From Planctomycetota bacterium (lineage in GTDB: Bacteria > Planctomycetota > UBA1135): 64,000 nucleotides of DNA. Made by a program: the position numbers and the translations under genes. The DNA lies in contig JAAESM010000050.1 of the NCBI GenBank assembly GCA_024229395.1, forward strand, positions 376,758 through 440,757, read 5' to 3'. Positions 19,400 to 29,004 of the stretch are shown piece after piece. Position 1 is the stretch's first letter; every line of letters starts with the position of its first letter. Below the pieces are notes generated by a model that was given only the letters and a program-made list of their open reading frames with translations, was not told where the DNA came from and did no database searches.

Positions 19400-20674
19400 T
19401 TACACAAACAGGCGCTTCGGGCAACCGGAGCGCCTGAATGCGTTCCAGTACTCCTGTGCCGGCTGTTCCCAGAAGGCTTCAAGCCAATCGGCGTGATGAT
19501 CGCGCGCGTACCAGCGGCCCAAACCGTGATCCACGCGTAGATAGTCCACTTCAGCGATCTGCGAGGCATAGGCCTTCAACGCTTCATCCTTACGCTGGCG
19601 CAGATCAGCATCGATCGCCACCCCCGACGTCAGCGGCAGCGGCTGCCACAAACCAGATGCGGCGATGGTGGCCTCTAGCTTGGCTGGCCACGCTGCCTGC
19701 AATACGCGGTTGGCCTCGAAATGGTCCACGTTGTTGTCCGCCCACCACACCGAAAACACGCGCTCGGGTTGATAGTCCTGCAGCAAATCATGCAGTTTGG
19801 TGGTCCACGGGCCGTTCTTCTTCAGCAGGGTTTCCGGTGCATCCAAGAAGTGCAGATCCGTCACCCCAATGATGTCCATCGCGCGCTTGGCCTCTTCATG
19901 GCGAATCCGCGCCGATTCCTCTTCGGAAACCGTGCTGATCCCTTTGCGCCCATCGGTCAGCCAAATCATGCGCACCTCGGTACCGGCATCCAGCGCCTGC
20001 AATATGGCGGCACCGCATTGCAGGATGTCGTCGTCAAAGTGCGGCATCACGACGGCAATCCGGTCGACTGGCTTGAGTTTGCCCCTATACCGTGAGTTGA
20101 TCACCTCGGCCATGCTGCGCTGATAATCCAGTGCGGTAGCCAGATGACGACGGTTGAGCAGGTCCTGGCCCGAGCGCGAACGCAGCTCAAGGCGCCAGGA
20201 TTGGTTGAGCAAATCCAAGTGGAACTGCGCCGGCATGACTAGCAACGCTTCTGCCCCACCGCGCCCGCGATGACGGAATGCAGAGCGATAGCCACGCAAG
20301 CCGTTAGCAGCATCGGTGAAATGCAGATCGCCATCTTGCCCTTCGGCCGACAGCAACAAGTTGGGCCAGACCGGGATGTCACGCTCATAGAGGGCGACGG
20401 GGTAATCCTTTGGCAGATTCTTCAGAACCGCACGCAAGGAATCGGTTTCCGGGCCTGGAGCTGGAGCCGGCGCCAGCAGCAGATCAGAATCGGCTGTCCA
20501 AGGCAGTGGCGCTTGGCCGCCTTGCGCTTCGATTAACTGGAAAGTACCGGGAATCCACGCACGCGGATCACCATGCAGGAAGCCAGGTCGTTGAGTTGGC
20601 AGGCCTTCACCGACCTCGGGCATCACCAGGATGTTCTGTGGACGACCGAGCGGACACGGGAAGAAGCGCCCCAT
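19400..20674 (-). CDS. PIG-L family deacetylase with long N-terminal extension
   Basis: 424 aa; 'RIAVVMPHFDDDILQCGAAILQALDAGTEVRMIWLTDG' (PHxDD), 'HEEAKRAMDIIGVTDLHFLDAPE'. Confidence 0.85.
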   Translation of the reverse strand: MGRFFPCPLGRPQNILVMPEVGEGLPTQRPGFLHGDPRAWIPGTFQLIEAQGGQAPLPWTADSDLLLAPAPAPGPETDSLRAVLKNLPKDYPVALYERDIPVWPNLLLSAEGQDGDLHFTDAANGLRGYRSAFRHRGRGGAEALLVMPAQFHLDLLNQSWRLELRSRSGQDLLNRRHLATALDYQRSMAEVINSRYRGKLKPVDRIAVVMPHFDDDILQCGAAILQALDAGTEVRMIWLTDGRKGISTVSEEESARIRHEEAKRAMDIIGVTDLHFLDAPETLLKKNGPWTTKLHDLLQDYQPERVFSVWWADNNVDHFEANRVLQAAWPAKLEATIAASGLWQPLPLTSGVAIDADLRQRKDEALKAYASQIAEVDYLRVDHGLGRWYARDHHADWLEAFWEQPAQEYWNAFRRSGCPKRLFV

Positions 20675-20679
20675 GAAAC

Positions 20680-22350
20680 CTACTCCATATAACCGAGAGC
20701 CTTCATGGTCTCGATCAGCTTCTCGTCGTCGTCTTCGACCGCATCGCCAGTGGCGCGCGGCTTCAGCTCGATGTACTCCTTACGCACCTGCACAGGGTTG
20801 GCGGCGCGGTATTCATCGGTGAGGCAATCCTCCATCACGCGACCATCCATGTAATCCTCGACCGGCAGGCCGAGCAGGTGCAGCATCATTGGAGTCATGT
20901 CGGCGATCTGCGAACCATCGGTGCGCACGCCCTCCTTGATGATGCCTTTGCCTTCCCAACCGAAGATTCCGTTGGGGCGGTGCATTGCGGGGCGCCCTTC
21001 CACCGCCGGCTGGGCGTGGACCGGTGCCAGCGGGTGCGGCGACATGTTGCAAGCGGTATCCACAGTCACGCACTGGATGTCCGGCGCGTTGTGCAGCTGC
21101 TCGCCATGCCAAAGTTGTTCACGCTTGTAGGCGCGGTCGATGACACGCGTGCCATCTTCGGCTTTGATGCTGGTGACCTTGCCGATGATCTCTTCACGCA
21201 GCGCTTCGTACTCTGCACCAGGCTCGACCGTGCCTTCAGGTTCGCGACCTTTGAGGTTGATCAAGACGATGTCTTCGCCGCCGGAGAAACTCGAATAGGC
21301 GCGCGTCTTTGACCAATCAATCATTTCCATGATGGTCTCCTCTTGACCCTTGCCGAGCTTGCGCCCGCGCTTGACCAGGATGCGCAAGATGCCGGTGCGG
21401 CGTAGCAGACCATTCCACTTTCGCTGCAGCCACAACTTTCGTTTCATGGCGCCTGCGGAAGACTTCAAGACCAAGTAACCCTCATCGAGCAACCACTTGT
21501 TCATGAAGTAGCGGTAGGTGATACGACCGAAACCGTGGTCGGAGCAAGTACCGAATGCGACCTCGCCGTCCATGGCCTTGGCCTTATCGCGAATACGCCC
21601 AAAGGCAGCATCCACTGCCTCGTAGACCTCGGCGAGAATGTTCTGACGCTTCTCCCACAAGCCTGGGTTGGCCTTTTGCCACTCAGGATCCTGGAAGCAC
21701 CAAGCTTGGTGCGAGGTCAAGTCGACCTGACGATAGACCAAGCAGAACAGATCCGGATCATGATTCTCAAGGATGTGTTCGCCCATGCGCGTGATCTGCT
21801 CGATCACATGCATCATGCATTTGGCTGCGGCGTCTTCGTTGGCGCTGTGGAACAGGATCTCCGGCTCGTTATCAGCCGGCACATCGCCGATCGCTTCTTC
21901 CAACTCCTGACGCAATTCCGGGGGATGAATGAAATCAGCGTTGCGGTCTGGCGTGAGCAGGCCACCGATCATGCAACCGTTAACCTTCTCGACCGGGAAG
22001 GTCAGTGGCACGGTAATCACCGCGACCTTCTTGCCATGATCCGAAGCCAAGCGCCAGGCGGTGGGCGCCATCACCGAATCCATAGACACCACTGGGCGTT
22101 GGTAACTGCCGTGGCGTTGCTCACGGAAGAAGAAGATGCCATGTTTTCCTGGCTCCACTCCGGTCATGAACGAAGTCCATGCCAACGACGAGTTCGGTGG
22201 CGTGGTGCTGGCCAATACGCCAGTAGCGCCCTCGTTCACCATGGCCGCAAGGTTTGGCAATTTGCCTGCCGCGATCATGGGATCGATGATGTCCCAGGTT
22301 GCGCCGTCGATACCGGCGATGACTACACGCTTACGTTTGCCGTTACTCAT
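20680..22350 (-). CDS. alkaline phosphatase family protein (type I phosphodiesterase-like)
   Basis: 'KRVVIAGIDGATWDIIDPMIAAGKLPNLAAMVNEGATG', 'SSLAWTSFMTGVEPGKHGIFFF', 'GTCSDHGFG'; C-terminal 'LGYME'. Start at 22350 (MSNGKRK) preferred to 22368. Confidence 0.92.
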   Translation of the reverse strand: MSNGKRKRVVIAGIDGATWDIIDPMIAAGKLPNLAAMVNEGATGVLASTTPPNSSLAWTSFMTGVEPGKHGIFFFREQRHGSYQRPVVSMDSVMAPTAWRLASDHGKKVAVITVPLTFPVEKVNGCMIGGLLTPDRNADFIHPPELRQELEEAIGDVPADNEPEILFHSANEDAAAKCMMHVIEQITRMGEHILENHDPDLFCLVYRQVDLTSHQAWCFQDPEWQKANPGLWEKRQNILAEVYEAVDAAFGRIRDKAKAMDGEVAFGTCSDHGFGRITYRYFMNKWLLDEGYLVLKSSAGAMKRKLWLQRKWNGLLRRTGILRILVKRGRKLGKGQEETIMEMIDWSKTRAYSSFSGGEDIVLINLKGREPEGTVEPGAEYEALREEIIGKVTSIKAEDGTRVIDRAYKREQLWHGEQLHNAPDIQCVTVDTACNMSPHPLAPVHAQPAVEGRPAMHRPNGIFGWEGKGIIKEGVRTDGSQIADMTPMMLHLLGLPVEDYMDGRVMEDCLTDEYRAANPVQVRKEYIELKPRATGDAVEDDDEKLIETMKALGYME

Positions 22351-22418
22351 TGGGGTTCGGTGGAGCACTGCTCCTCAGTCAGGATAGCGAGTCGCTCAGC
22401 CCCCTATCTAGGGGGGCC

Positions 22419-23948
22419 TTACGCGCGCTTCAACTTGCGCTTCAGGATCATCACCACGGCCGGATCGACCTGGCGAGTCACTAGGGTGGCCACGGTGTAG
22501 AAAACCGCGCCTAAAAGACCGCCCAGGAAGGGGTTGTCGTCGAAGCCGACGACCATCACCAAGCCGATCATGGCGGCCGTGATGGCGTAGTACGGCAGGG
22601 TTCGGGCCAGCGCCGGCATGGGGTTGCCATACATGCGACTGACGATGAGCATCTTGGCGACGAATTCCACGCCTGCGGTGATGGTGGAAGCCCAAGCGGC
22701 ACCCAAGATGCCGTAGCGAGGGATCAAGAAGGTGTTCAGCACCACGCTACAGAAAGCCACGAAACCACCCAAAAGCGGCACTTTTCGTTCCATTTCCTTG
22801 TGGCTAATCATCAAGAATCCGACCGGCCCACCGATGCAATCGAAGAACACCGAGATCAATAAGACCTGCAGCACTTCGCCTGTGGTATGCAGGATGCCGC
22901 TTCCGGGCATGCCGTTGAGGTATTCCTCTCCGAACCAACCCGCCACGGTGTGGGCGTACAAGAAAACACCGGCTGCCATCGGCGCGGCCCAGAAGGCCTG
23001 CCATTTGACCGCGCGGCCATACAGCAACTTGGTGGCCTCGTGCTCATCCGAGCCGCCGGTCATTTTTGCCAAGCGCGGGAAAAGCGCCGTGTTGAAGGCC
23101 ATGGTGATGGTGTGGAAGACGATCGCCACACGCATGGCTTGGGCGTAGAGGCCACGTGCCGAGTCGATGTCGGCCTCGCCTTCGAAGCCCGGCACCAGGC
23201 TCACATACAAGATACCCATCAACAAGATGTCAAGGCGGTTTCGCAACATGCGCAACATGCGAAACACAGCAATGAAGCCGGCTTGCTGGAACAGCTTCAA
23301 CGAACGGATCACGCTGGTGCCCGGCAAGCTTTGGCCAACGAGCAACTCCTTGCGCACCATGGTGGGTACGAGCCAACCACGGAAGGTGGCCCCCACCAGG
23401 AACATCACAAACACGCCCAAGACACGGTGTTCGACCGGCAGCAGGATCATGGCGAGCATGGCGCCGCCTGCGCGAATCAACCCGGTCAGGATCTCGATCA
23501 CCGACGTCTTCGCCATGCGCTCATGGGCTTGGAACATCGAATCACCAAGACCGCCCATTGCGTCGGCGAAGGTGATGAGCAGCGCAATGCCGAACAGTAA
23601 GTAGCGGCCGACCTGTTCCTCGCGATCCATCCCGTAGGACTCGAATAGCAAGAATGCGCCGAGGGCAACACCAGCGATGACAGTACCGAGCACCATGGCC
23701 AAGCGGCCGTCGGCATACATCTGCGCGGCGTTGGATTTATCGCGGGCGACTTGGCGCGTGATCACCACCGGTACGCCGAAGGATGAGATCATCCCGGCGA
23801 AGAAAATCAGCGTGGTCATCAAGCTGTAGACGCCGTTCTCGCCGGTCTCGACGAAAGCCGGCAGCACGAAGCCGAAGACCGCGTAGATCGCGACGCTCGA
23901 GAATTTGGCGAACGTCAGGAAGATGGTGTTGCGCGCGAGGCTGTTCAC
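22419..23948 (-). CDS. oligosaccharide flippase (Wzx / MATE-like)
   Basis: 509 aa polytopic; 'NTIFLTFAKFSSVAIYAVFGFVLPAFVETGENGVYSLMTTLIFFAGMISSFGVPVVITRQVARD'; 'GILGAAWASTITAGVEFVAKMLIV'. Confidence 0.9.
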   Translation of the reverse strand: MNSLARNTIFLTFAKFSSVAIYAVFGFVLPAFVETGENGVYSLMTTLIFFAGMISSFGVPVVITRQVARDKSNAAQMYADGRLAMVLGTVIAGVALGAFLLFESYGMDREEQVGRYLLFGIALLITFADAMGGLGDSMFQAHERMAKTSVIEILTGLIRAGGAMLAMILLPVEHRVLGVFVMFLVGATFRGWLVPTMVRKELLVGQSLPGTSVIRSLKLFQQAGFIAVFRMLRMLRNRLDILLMGILYVSLVPGFEGEADIDSARGLYAQAMRVAIVFHTITMAFNTALFPRLAKMTGGSDEHEATKLLYGRAVKWQAFWAAPMAAGVFLYAHTVAGWFGEEYLNGMPGSGILHTTGEVLQVLLISVFFDCIGGPVGFLMISHKEMERKVPLLGGFVAFCSVVLNTFLIPRYGILGAAWASTITAGVEFVAKMLIVSRMYGNPMPALARTLPYYAITAAMIGLVMVVGFDDNPFLGGLLGAVFYTVATLVTRQVDPAVVMILKRKLKRA

Positions 23949-24683
23949 TTACTTGTACAGCGGAATCAAAGTGTTGCGCAGGCGCAGGAACAGATCCGCT
24001 GTGGCGCGCGTATCGCGTAGGCAGTACTCGGCGATCTCGTCGTAGCGGCCGGTGCGCGCCTTTTGCGCCACCATCGAACCATCCATCTTGCCTTTGGGCG
24101 ATTCCACCCCGAAACGTCGGCACCAGTAATCCAGCGAGTAGGATTCGCGCGCGGCGCCGAAGAAGTTGAGCACTTCCATCAGGTCACAATGTTCGCGCAC
24201 GCTGTAACGATAACCAGCCAGCTGACGACTTGGCTTGACATCCAACATGGCGGAGCGGGTCATCAGCACCGGGCCGTCGTAACCGCGACCGTTGTAGGTG
24301 ACCACTGTGCCCCAGTCGGAGGCAAGGCGCCAGAACTCGGTCAGGATCTCGCGTTCGTTGCCGCGGAATACACGGGTACCGGGGACTTCGGGGAAGTCAT
24401 CCCAACGACAACCGGAACCGTGAACCAACACAGCACCTTGATCCTTCTGCATATTCCACATGGCGATCGACACCACGCGGCCAAGACCACGCACGAAGGC
24501 GAGGCGGTTCTGCAAATCTTCGGTGGACTCGCCGCGTTTACGCGCCATCAAGTAGTGGCGCGTGGCCTCGTCGACTTCCTCCCACTCCAAGCCAGCGACC
24601 TCGATATCGAAGGCCACCACTGGAGCGCGCAGATTGCTATCCATCGCGTCGGCGGTTTCCGCCTTGCCGGACTTAGGGCTCAT
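23949..24683 (-). CDS. RNase H-fold 3'-5' exonuclease (PolB-exonuclease-like)
   Basis: 'VVAFDIEVAGLEW' (DxE), 'VVTYNGRGYDGPVL', 'YCLRDTRATADLFLRL'. Confidence 0.85.
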   Translation of the reverse strand: MSPKSGKAETADAMDSNLRAPVVAFDIEVAGLEWEEVDEATRHYLMARKRGESTEDLQNRLAFVRGLGRVVSIAMWNMQKDQGAVLVHGSGCRWDDFPEVPGTRVFRGNEREILTEFWRLASDWGTVVTYNGRGYDGPVLMTRSAMLDVKPSRQLAGYRYSVREHCDLMEVLNFFGAARESYSLDYWCRRFGVESPKGKMDGSMVAQKARTGRYDEIAEYCLRDTRATADLFLRLRNTLIPLYK

Positions 24684-24685
24684 GC

Positions 24686-25171
24686 TTATTCGTCTCCGTC
24701 AGCGCGGGCCAGATCGCCTTCATGAACGGTGAGCACTGGCACTGGAGCCATGCGCACCACCTTCTCGGCGGTGGAGCCAAGCAATAGGTGGGCCAGGCCG
24801 CCGCGGCCGTGGGTGGAGATCACGATTACGCTGCAGGAAGTTTCCTTGGCGGTGGTCGCGATGGCGTGCGACGGCTTGCCGATTTCCACCAGTAGCACTT
24901 CTACTTCTGCACCCAAGGCGCGTAGTTGCTCTGCGGCGGATTCGAGCGCTTTGCGAGCACCTGCACGGAACTCCGCACGGTAGTTGCCCAAGTCCAGAGC
25001 CCCCGGCGCCATGTAGTTGGCGAATACCGGTGCTGTGGCGACCAGATCATCTTCCAGCGCGTGCATCAGGATGACCTTGCCTTTGTTGGAGACCGCCAAG
25101 CGTGCAGCCCATGGGTAAGCCTGCTCAGCTTGCTCGGAGAAATCAGTAGCCAGAAGGATGCGTGAAAACAT
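24686..25171 (-). CDS. universal stress protein (UspA family)
   Basis: 'RILLATDFSEQAEQAYPWAARLA', 'VIVISTHGRGGLAHLLLGSTAEKVVRMAPVPVLTV' (G-2x-G-9x-G-S/T). Confidence 0.95.
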   Translation of the reverse strand: MFSRILLATDFSEQAEQAYPWAARLAVSNKGKVILMHALEDDLVATAPVFANYMAPGALDLGNYRAEFRAGARKALESAAEQLRALGAEVEVLLVEIGKPSHAIATTAKETSCSVIVISTHGRGGLAHLLLGSTAEKVVRMAPVPVLTVHEGDLARADGDE

Positions 25172-25208
25172 ACCGACTCCAGATTAGCGTGGCGGAAGGC
25201 CCAGTGGC

Positions 25209-26699
25209 TTACTTCGTGCCGTTGGGATCTTGATTCAGGTCGGTCTCCGAAGAATCCTCGTCGAGTTCCTCGGAACCACTCGGACCAGCCGGCGCCTGCG
25301 GGGCTAAGGGCTGATTATCGTCACCGATGTAGCCCAATTCATTGAGCGCATCGATGAATCCTTGGTTCATGTTGCCATCCGGCACCATCGGTGGCGTGGC
25401 AGCGCGGAAACCTTGGCGATAATCCTTGGCTGGCAGAGCTGGGTGCTCAAGTTGCCAGGCGTCGGTCATGTGGTCGCGCAACGGAGCGCCTTCCATATAG
25501 CTACCGGCTGGTAGATCGAGCATATGCAGCAAGGTCGGGGCGACATCGTAGATGCCACCGAGCAGGCGTTTGCCCGGAGCCAACAAGCCACGATTCTTCA
25601 CCATTGGGCCGGAAAGCACCATGGTTCCTGGAGGGGCGCCATCGTGACCGCCACTCTGCTTGTTCTGCGTATTGTCGGGGTTGGAGGCAACCATGCCGTG
25701 GTCCGACACCAACATGATGGTGGCATCCGCAGGCAACTTGGCCATGATCTCACCAAACCAGACATCGAGCTGCTCATAGGCCTTATCGATGTGTTGTCCC
25801 AAACGCTCCACATGTGTGGGCGGGATTTCGTAGTTGTACTTACTAGGTTGACGATAACGCCAGAAGTAGTGACCACTGACGTCGGCAGAGCCGTAGTAAA
25901 CCAAGTTCAAGTCTGCAGGGCCATCATCTTCGAGCAGCTTCAGGAAGACATCTTGGTGGGTCTGGTCGGCGTGATAAACGCCGCGGAAGAAGCGGTCCAG
26001 CTCGAAGGCGAACTGCCAATCGGCCGGTACGGTGCCGAAACGCTGGTTGTACTGCTGCACCAATGGGCCAGAAGGATGACCTTCGGCGAGGATCGGAGCA
26101 ATGTCTTCCTGCAACCAATCCGGGTAAGTCAGCTTGGGAATGCCTTCATCGTGTACCAGCGGTTTCCACAACATGAGCGCCTGCGCTTGCGCAGCGTAGC
26201 TGGCAACAATGCGAGATTTTGGCACTTCTTCGGCAGGCCAAGAGACCCACCAAGCGACCGAATCAACACTGCGGTCGTTTTCGCCAGCCAAGCCCCAGAT
26301 CGCTGGGACCTTGCGGCTGTTTGAGGTGTAAGGCTGACCTCCAGGTTTCGGCTGACCGTTGGCCCCCATCTCAGAAAAGTATTCGATGCCATGCTGCTTG
26401 GCACGCGTGCCGGTGGCGATCGAGGTCCACAGAATCGGCGAGAACGTGGGCAGATCAGTCCGCACCACACCACCAACACCATTGTCGACCAACTTCTGCA
26501 GGTTCGGCATCTTGCCAGCCTTCATCAGCGGCTCGGCCACACCCCAAGTCATGCCATCGACGCCAATCACAACGACCGGCGCGCGATCGGATTCGCTGCT
26601 GCCACTACAGGCGATCAGGGTTGGAAATACACCGACGGCAACTGCTGATACGAGCAGGTTACGACGCCAGCCGGACAGGCGATTGAGGCGAGTCATCAC
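25209..26699 (-). CDS. alkaline phosphatase family protein (secreted, type I phosphodiesterase-like)
   Basis: 496 aa; 'APVVVIGVDGMTWGVAEPLMKAGKMPNLQKLVDNGVGG', 'FSPILWTSIATGTRAKQHGIEYF', 'IMLVSDHGMV'; 'LGYIG' near the C-terminus. Confidence 0.92.
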   Translation of the reverse strand: MMTRLNRLSGWRRNLLVSAVAVGVFPTLIACSGSSESDRAPVVVIGVDGMTWGVAEPLMKAGKMPNLQKLVDNGVGGVVRTDLPTFSPILWTSIATGTRAKQHGIEYFSEMGANGQPKPGGQPYTSNSRKVPAIWGLAGENDRSVDSVAWWVSWPAEEVPKSRIVASYAAQAQALMLWKPLVHDEGIPKLTYPDWLQEDIAPILAEGHPSGPLVQQYNQRFGTVPADWQFAFELDRFFRGVYHADQTHQDVFLKLLEDDGPADLNLVYYGSADVSGHYFWRYRQPSKYNYEIPPTHVERLGQHIDKAYEQLDVWFGEIMAKLPADATIMLVSDHGMVASNPDNTQNKQSGGHDGAPPGTMVLSGPMVKNRGLLAPGKRLLGGIYDVAPTLLHMLDLPAGSYMEGAPLRDHMTDAWQLEHPALPAKDYRQGFRAATPPMVPDGNMNQGFIDALNELGYIGDDNQPLAPQAPAGPSGSEELDEDSSETDLNQDPNGTK

Positions 26700-26703
26700 T
26701 TGT

Positions 26704-29004
26704 TCAGTCTACCCGAACAACGGCTATTGCGAGCTTTCTACGCTGACGACGTCGTTGTAGCCATGCTCCGCCGAACAACAGCATCCAGCCTGGAACTTCC
26801 ACGCGCCAATCGTTCATGCCGCTTTGGTCCAAGCGCGCGGAGCATCCGCCACCGCCACCGCCGCCGGCGCCCAAGGATGCCCCCGAACCGCCAGCACTGC
26901 CGTCGCTCTCGAAGGTGTATCCGGTGACCATGGCTGCTTGCCCGGTTTCGGTCGTAACCAAGATTCCGTAACTACCGGCGTTGGAGTTCAAGCGCGTGCG
27001 CGAGCGAACTTCGCCCTTGTTAATCGAGTTCAGCGCGTTGCCGAGCTTGCCGCCCTGGCCGCTGACCGGATCCACACCAAAGCGCACCGAAGCGATGTTC
27101 TTGAGGTTGCTTCCGTAGATGCGCACCAAAGTTCCGCCGCCTTTCGGGCCTTGACCAGGAGTGAAGGAAGTGATCTTCGGATCCTTGTCGGTCACATAAG
27201 TGAATACGTTATTCACCACGCGGTCCGGCGAGTTGAGGTTGCGCAGGATCATGTTGACCTGGCCCGCTGCGTGCGCTGGAGTGGTGACCTGCAAGATCGT
27301 CGAAGTCTTATAAGTCACATTGCCGACTTCGCCGTCGAACAGCACTTGGGTCTGTGGGCTGAAGTTATCACCCACAATGTAGACCTTGGTTCCACCATCG
27401 ATATTGCCGACCTTCGGCAGCATCGAAGTGTAGACCGCAGTGCCTTGGTAAGTGAACGCGCTGTCGCTGGTCACTTGTTGACCATCGCCGTTATGCACAG
27501 CCACATCCACAATGCCAGCGGCCACTGCTGGAGTGGTCACAGTCAAAGTCGTGGAGTTGACGAAGCTCACCGTTTCCGCCTCTAATCCGCCAAACAACAC
27601 ATAAGCGCCGTTTTGGAAGTTGGTGCCTGTGATGGTGACTTCTTCGCCACCTGCGATCGAACCGGTGGTCGTATCCAAACCAACAATGGTCGGTGGATCC
27701 AAAACCACTTCGATGATGCCACTGGCCACATCGAAATCGCCACCGGAATGGCGGATGTAAAGATCGTAAGAACCTAGGTCGGCAACACCATTCACCGTCA
27801 CCGTAGCGCGCACGAAACTGGAGGCGCTGGTCACGTTGCTGATGCTGATGTTCGGGCTCTTCGAAATCACGTCCATCTGGTCGGCCACAAAGTTACTGCC
27901 GAAGATGGTCACCATGACGGCATCCCCTCGGCGCGTGATCACCGCCGCGTTGGCGCTGTCCTTCATGGCAATGTCGGCATCCATGTACACCGTGCCGGCT
28001 GCGGTCTCATTGCCTTGCGTCACGTTGAAGCTGGTCGGCACGTTGAAGCTGCCATAAAAGTCCGCTGCGAAATCGGTGTCGACCGGCGAGTTGCCAGTCA
28101 AGTTGCCCGACGTCATTCCGCCTTCCAACGGCGTCACGTGCAACCAATAACTACCCGCTGGCACACCACGAATGGTGAAGGCGCCAGTCGAAGTGGTTGC
28201 CGCCATGCCAATCAAGCGGCCGTCGGCAGACGAGATGGCGCTGACGATCGCGCCGCGAATCACGCTGTTATCGCTGTCACGACGCACGCTCCCGGTTAGA
28301 CGCGATTGCGAACCACTCGGTGCCACGGCGATCGCGCCGGAGCGGTCATCGGTGGTCAGCGAACGGTGCAGCCATTGACGGCTGCTCACATAAGGCCACA
28401 GAGTACCGCTAATCTGCGGCGAGTGGTCTAGGCCAATGAAGTGGCCGATCTCGTGCGACAAGACATCTTGCACATCGAAAGTGCCTGCGCTGCCGTCGGT
28501 CGAGAAGTCGTACTGACTGCCGTTGAAAAGGATGTCCGCATCGAGGATGTTGCCACTTCCGGTATCGAAAGAGATCGGCGTGATGGCCACGATGCCACTG
28601 CCGTTCGGGAAATAACCCGAGGTGTTGTTCTCGTCGAAGGCAACGATGTGCGAGCTGGCGCCTGGTGCCACATCATTGGTGTCAGCACCGCGCGTGAAGG
28701 CGATGTTGGAACCGGAGATGTCTTCCCATGCCTGGAAACCATGCTCGATCGCTGCGATGTGGCTGTCGTCGGTGATGTTGTCCGATCCGTTGGCGTTGAG
28801 TCGCCAGTTAAGCGATGGGTTGGCCCATTGCAGGGATTTGCCATTGATCTGGATGCGGACGTATGCGTCGGCGGCCCCAAAGCCAACCGCGAATGCAAGT
28901 AAAACCGCCGCGCCACGCAACCATTTGCGTGGGCGGCGGTCAGCGTAGTCCAGTTCAGCTTTGGCGCTGGACTTCGGCGAAGATTTCGGTGATGTATCGG
29001 TCAT
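26704..29004 (-). CDS. matrixin-family metalloprotease with IPT/TIG repeats and C-terminal Gly/Cys-TM-Arg tail
   Basis: Zinc motif 'VLSHEIGHFIGLDHS' (HExxHxxGxxH); several IPT/TIG-like repeats ('PTIVGLDTTTGSIAGGEEVTITGTNFQNGAYVLFGG', 'MLPKVGNIDGGTKVYIVGDNFSPQTQVLFDG', 'ITSFTPGQGPKGGGTLVRIYGSNL'); tail 'GGGGGGGCSARL...VPGWMLLFGGAWLQRRRQRRK'. ORF extends to 29028; MTDTSPK start at 29004. Confidence 0.88.
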   Translation of the reverse strand: MTDTSPKSSPKSSAKAELDYADRRPRKWLRGAAVLLAFAVGFGAADAYVRIQINGKSLQWANPSLNWRLNANGSDNITDDSHIAAIEHGFQAWEDISGSNIAFTRGADTNDVAPGASSHIVAFDENNTSGYFPNGSGIVAITPISFDTGSGNILDADILFNGSQYDFSTDGSAGTFDVQDVLSHEIGHFIGLDHSPQISGTLWPYVSSRQWLHRSLTTDDRSGAIAVAPSGSQSRLTGSVRRDSDNSVIRGAIVSAISSADGRLIGMAATTSTGAFTIRGVPAGSYWLHVTPLEGGMTSGNLTGNSPVDTDFAADFYGSFNVPTSFNVTQGNETAAGTVYMDADIAMKDSANAAVITRRGDAVMVTIFGSNFVADQMDVISKSPNISISNVTSASSFVRATVTVNGVADLGSYDLYIRHSGGDFDVASGIIEVVLDPPTIVGLDTTTGSIAGGEEVTITGTNFQNGAYVLFGGLEAETVSFVNSTTLTVTTPAVAAGIVDVAVHNGDGQQVTSDSAFTYQGTAVYTSMLPKVGNIDGGTKVYIVGDNFSPQTQVLFDGEVGNVTYKTSTILQVTTPAHAAGQVNMILRNLNSPDRVVNNVFTYVTDKDPKITSFTPGQGPKGGGTLVRIYGSNLKNIASVRFGVDPVSGQGGKLGNALNSINKGEVRSRTRLNSNAGSYGILVTTETGQAAMVTGYTFESDGSAGGSGASLGAGGGGGGGCSARLDQSGMNDWRVEVPGWMLLFGGAWLQRRRQRRKLAIAVVRVD

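Noticed and set aside
19409-19436. Hairpin CAGGCGCTTCGG-gcaa-CCGGAGCGCCTG after the wza-like gene
   Set aside because: Lies within the coding 3' end of the PIG-L gene and has no T-run; could be coincidental, so not listed as a feature.
21535-22500. 321-aa + strand ORF opposite the phosphodiesterase gene
   Set aside because: Shadow ORF over a well-supported CDS.
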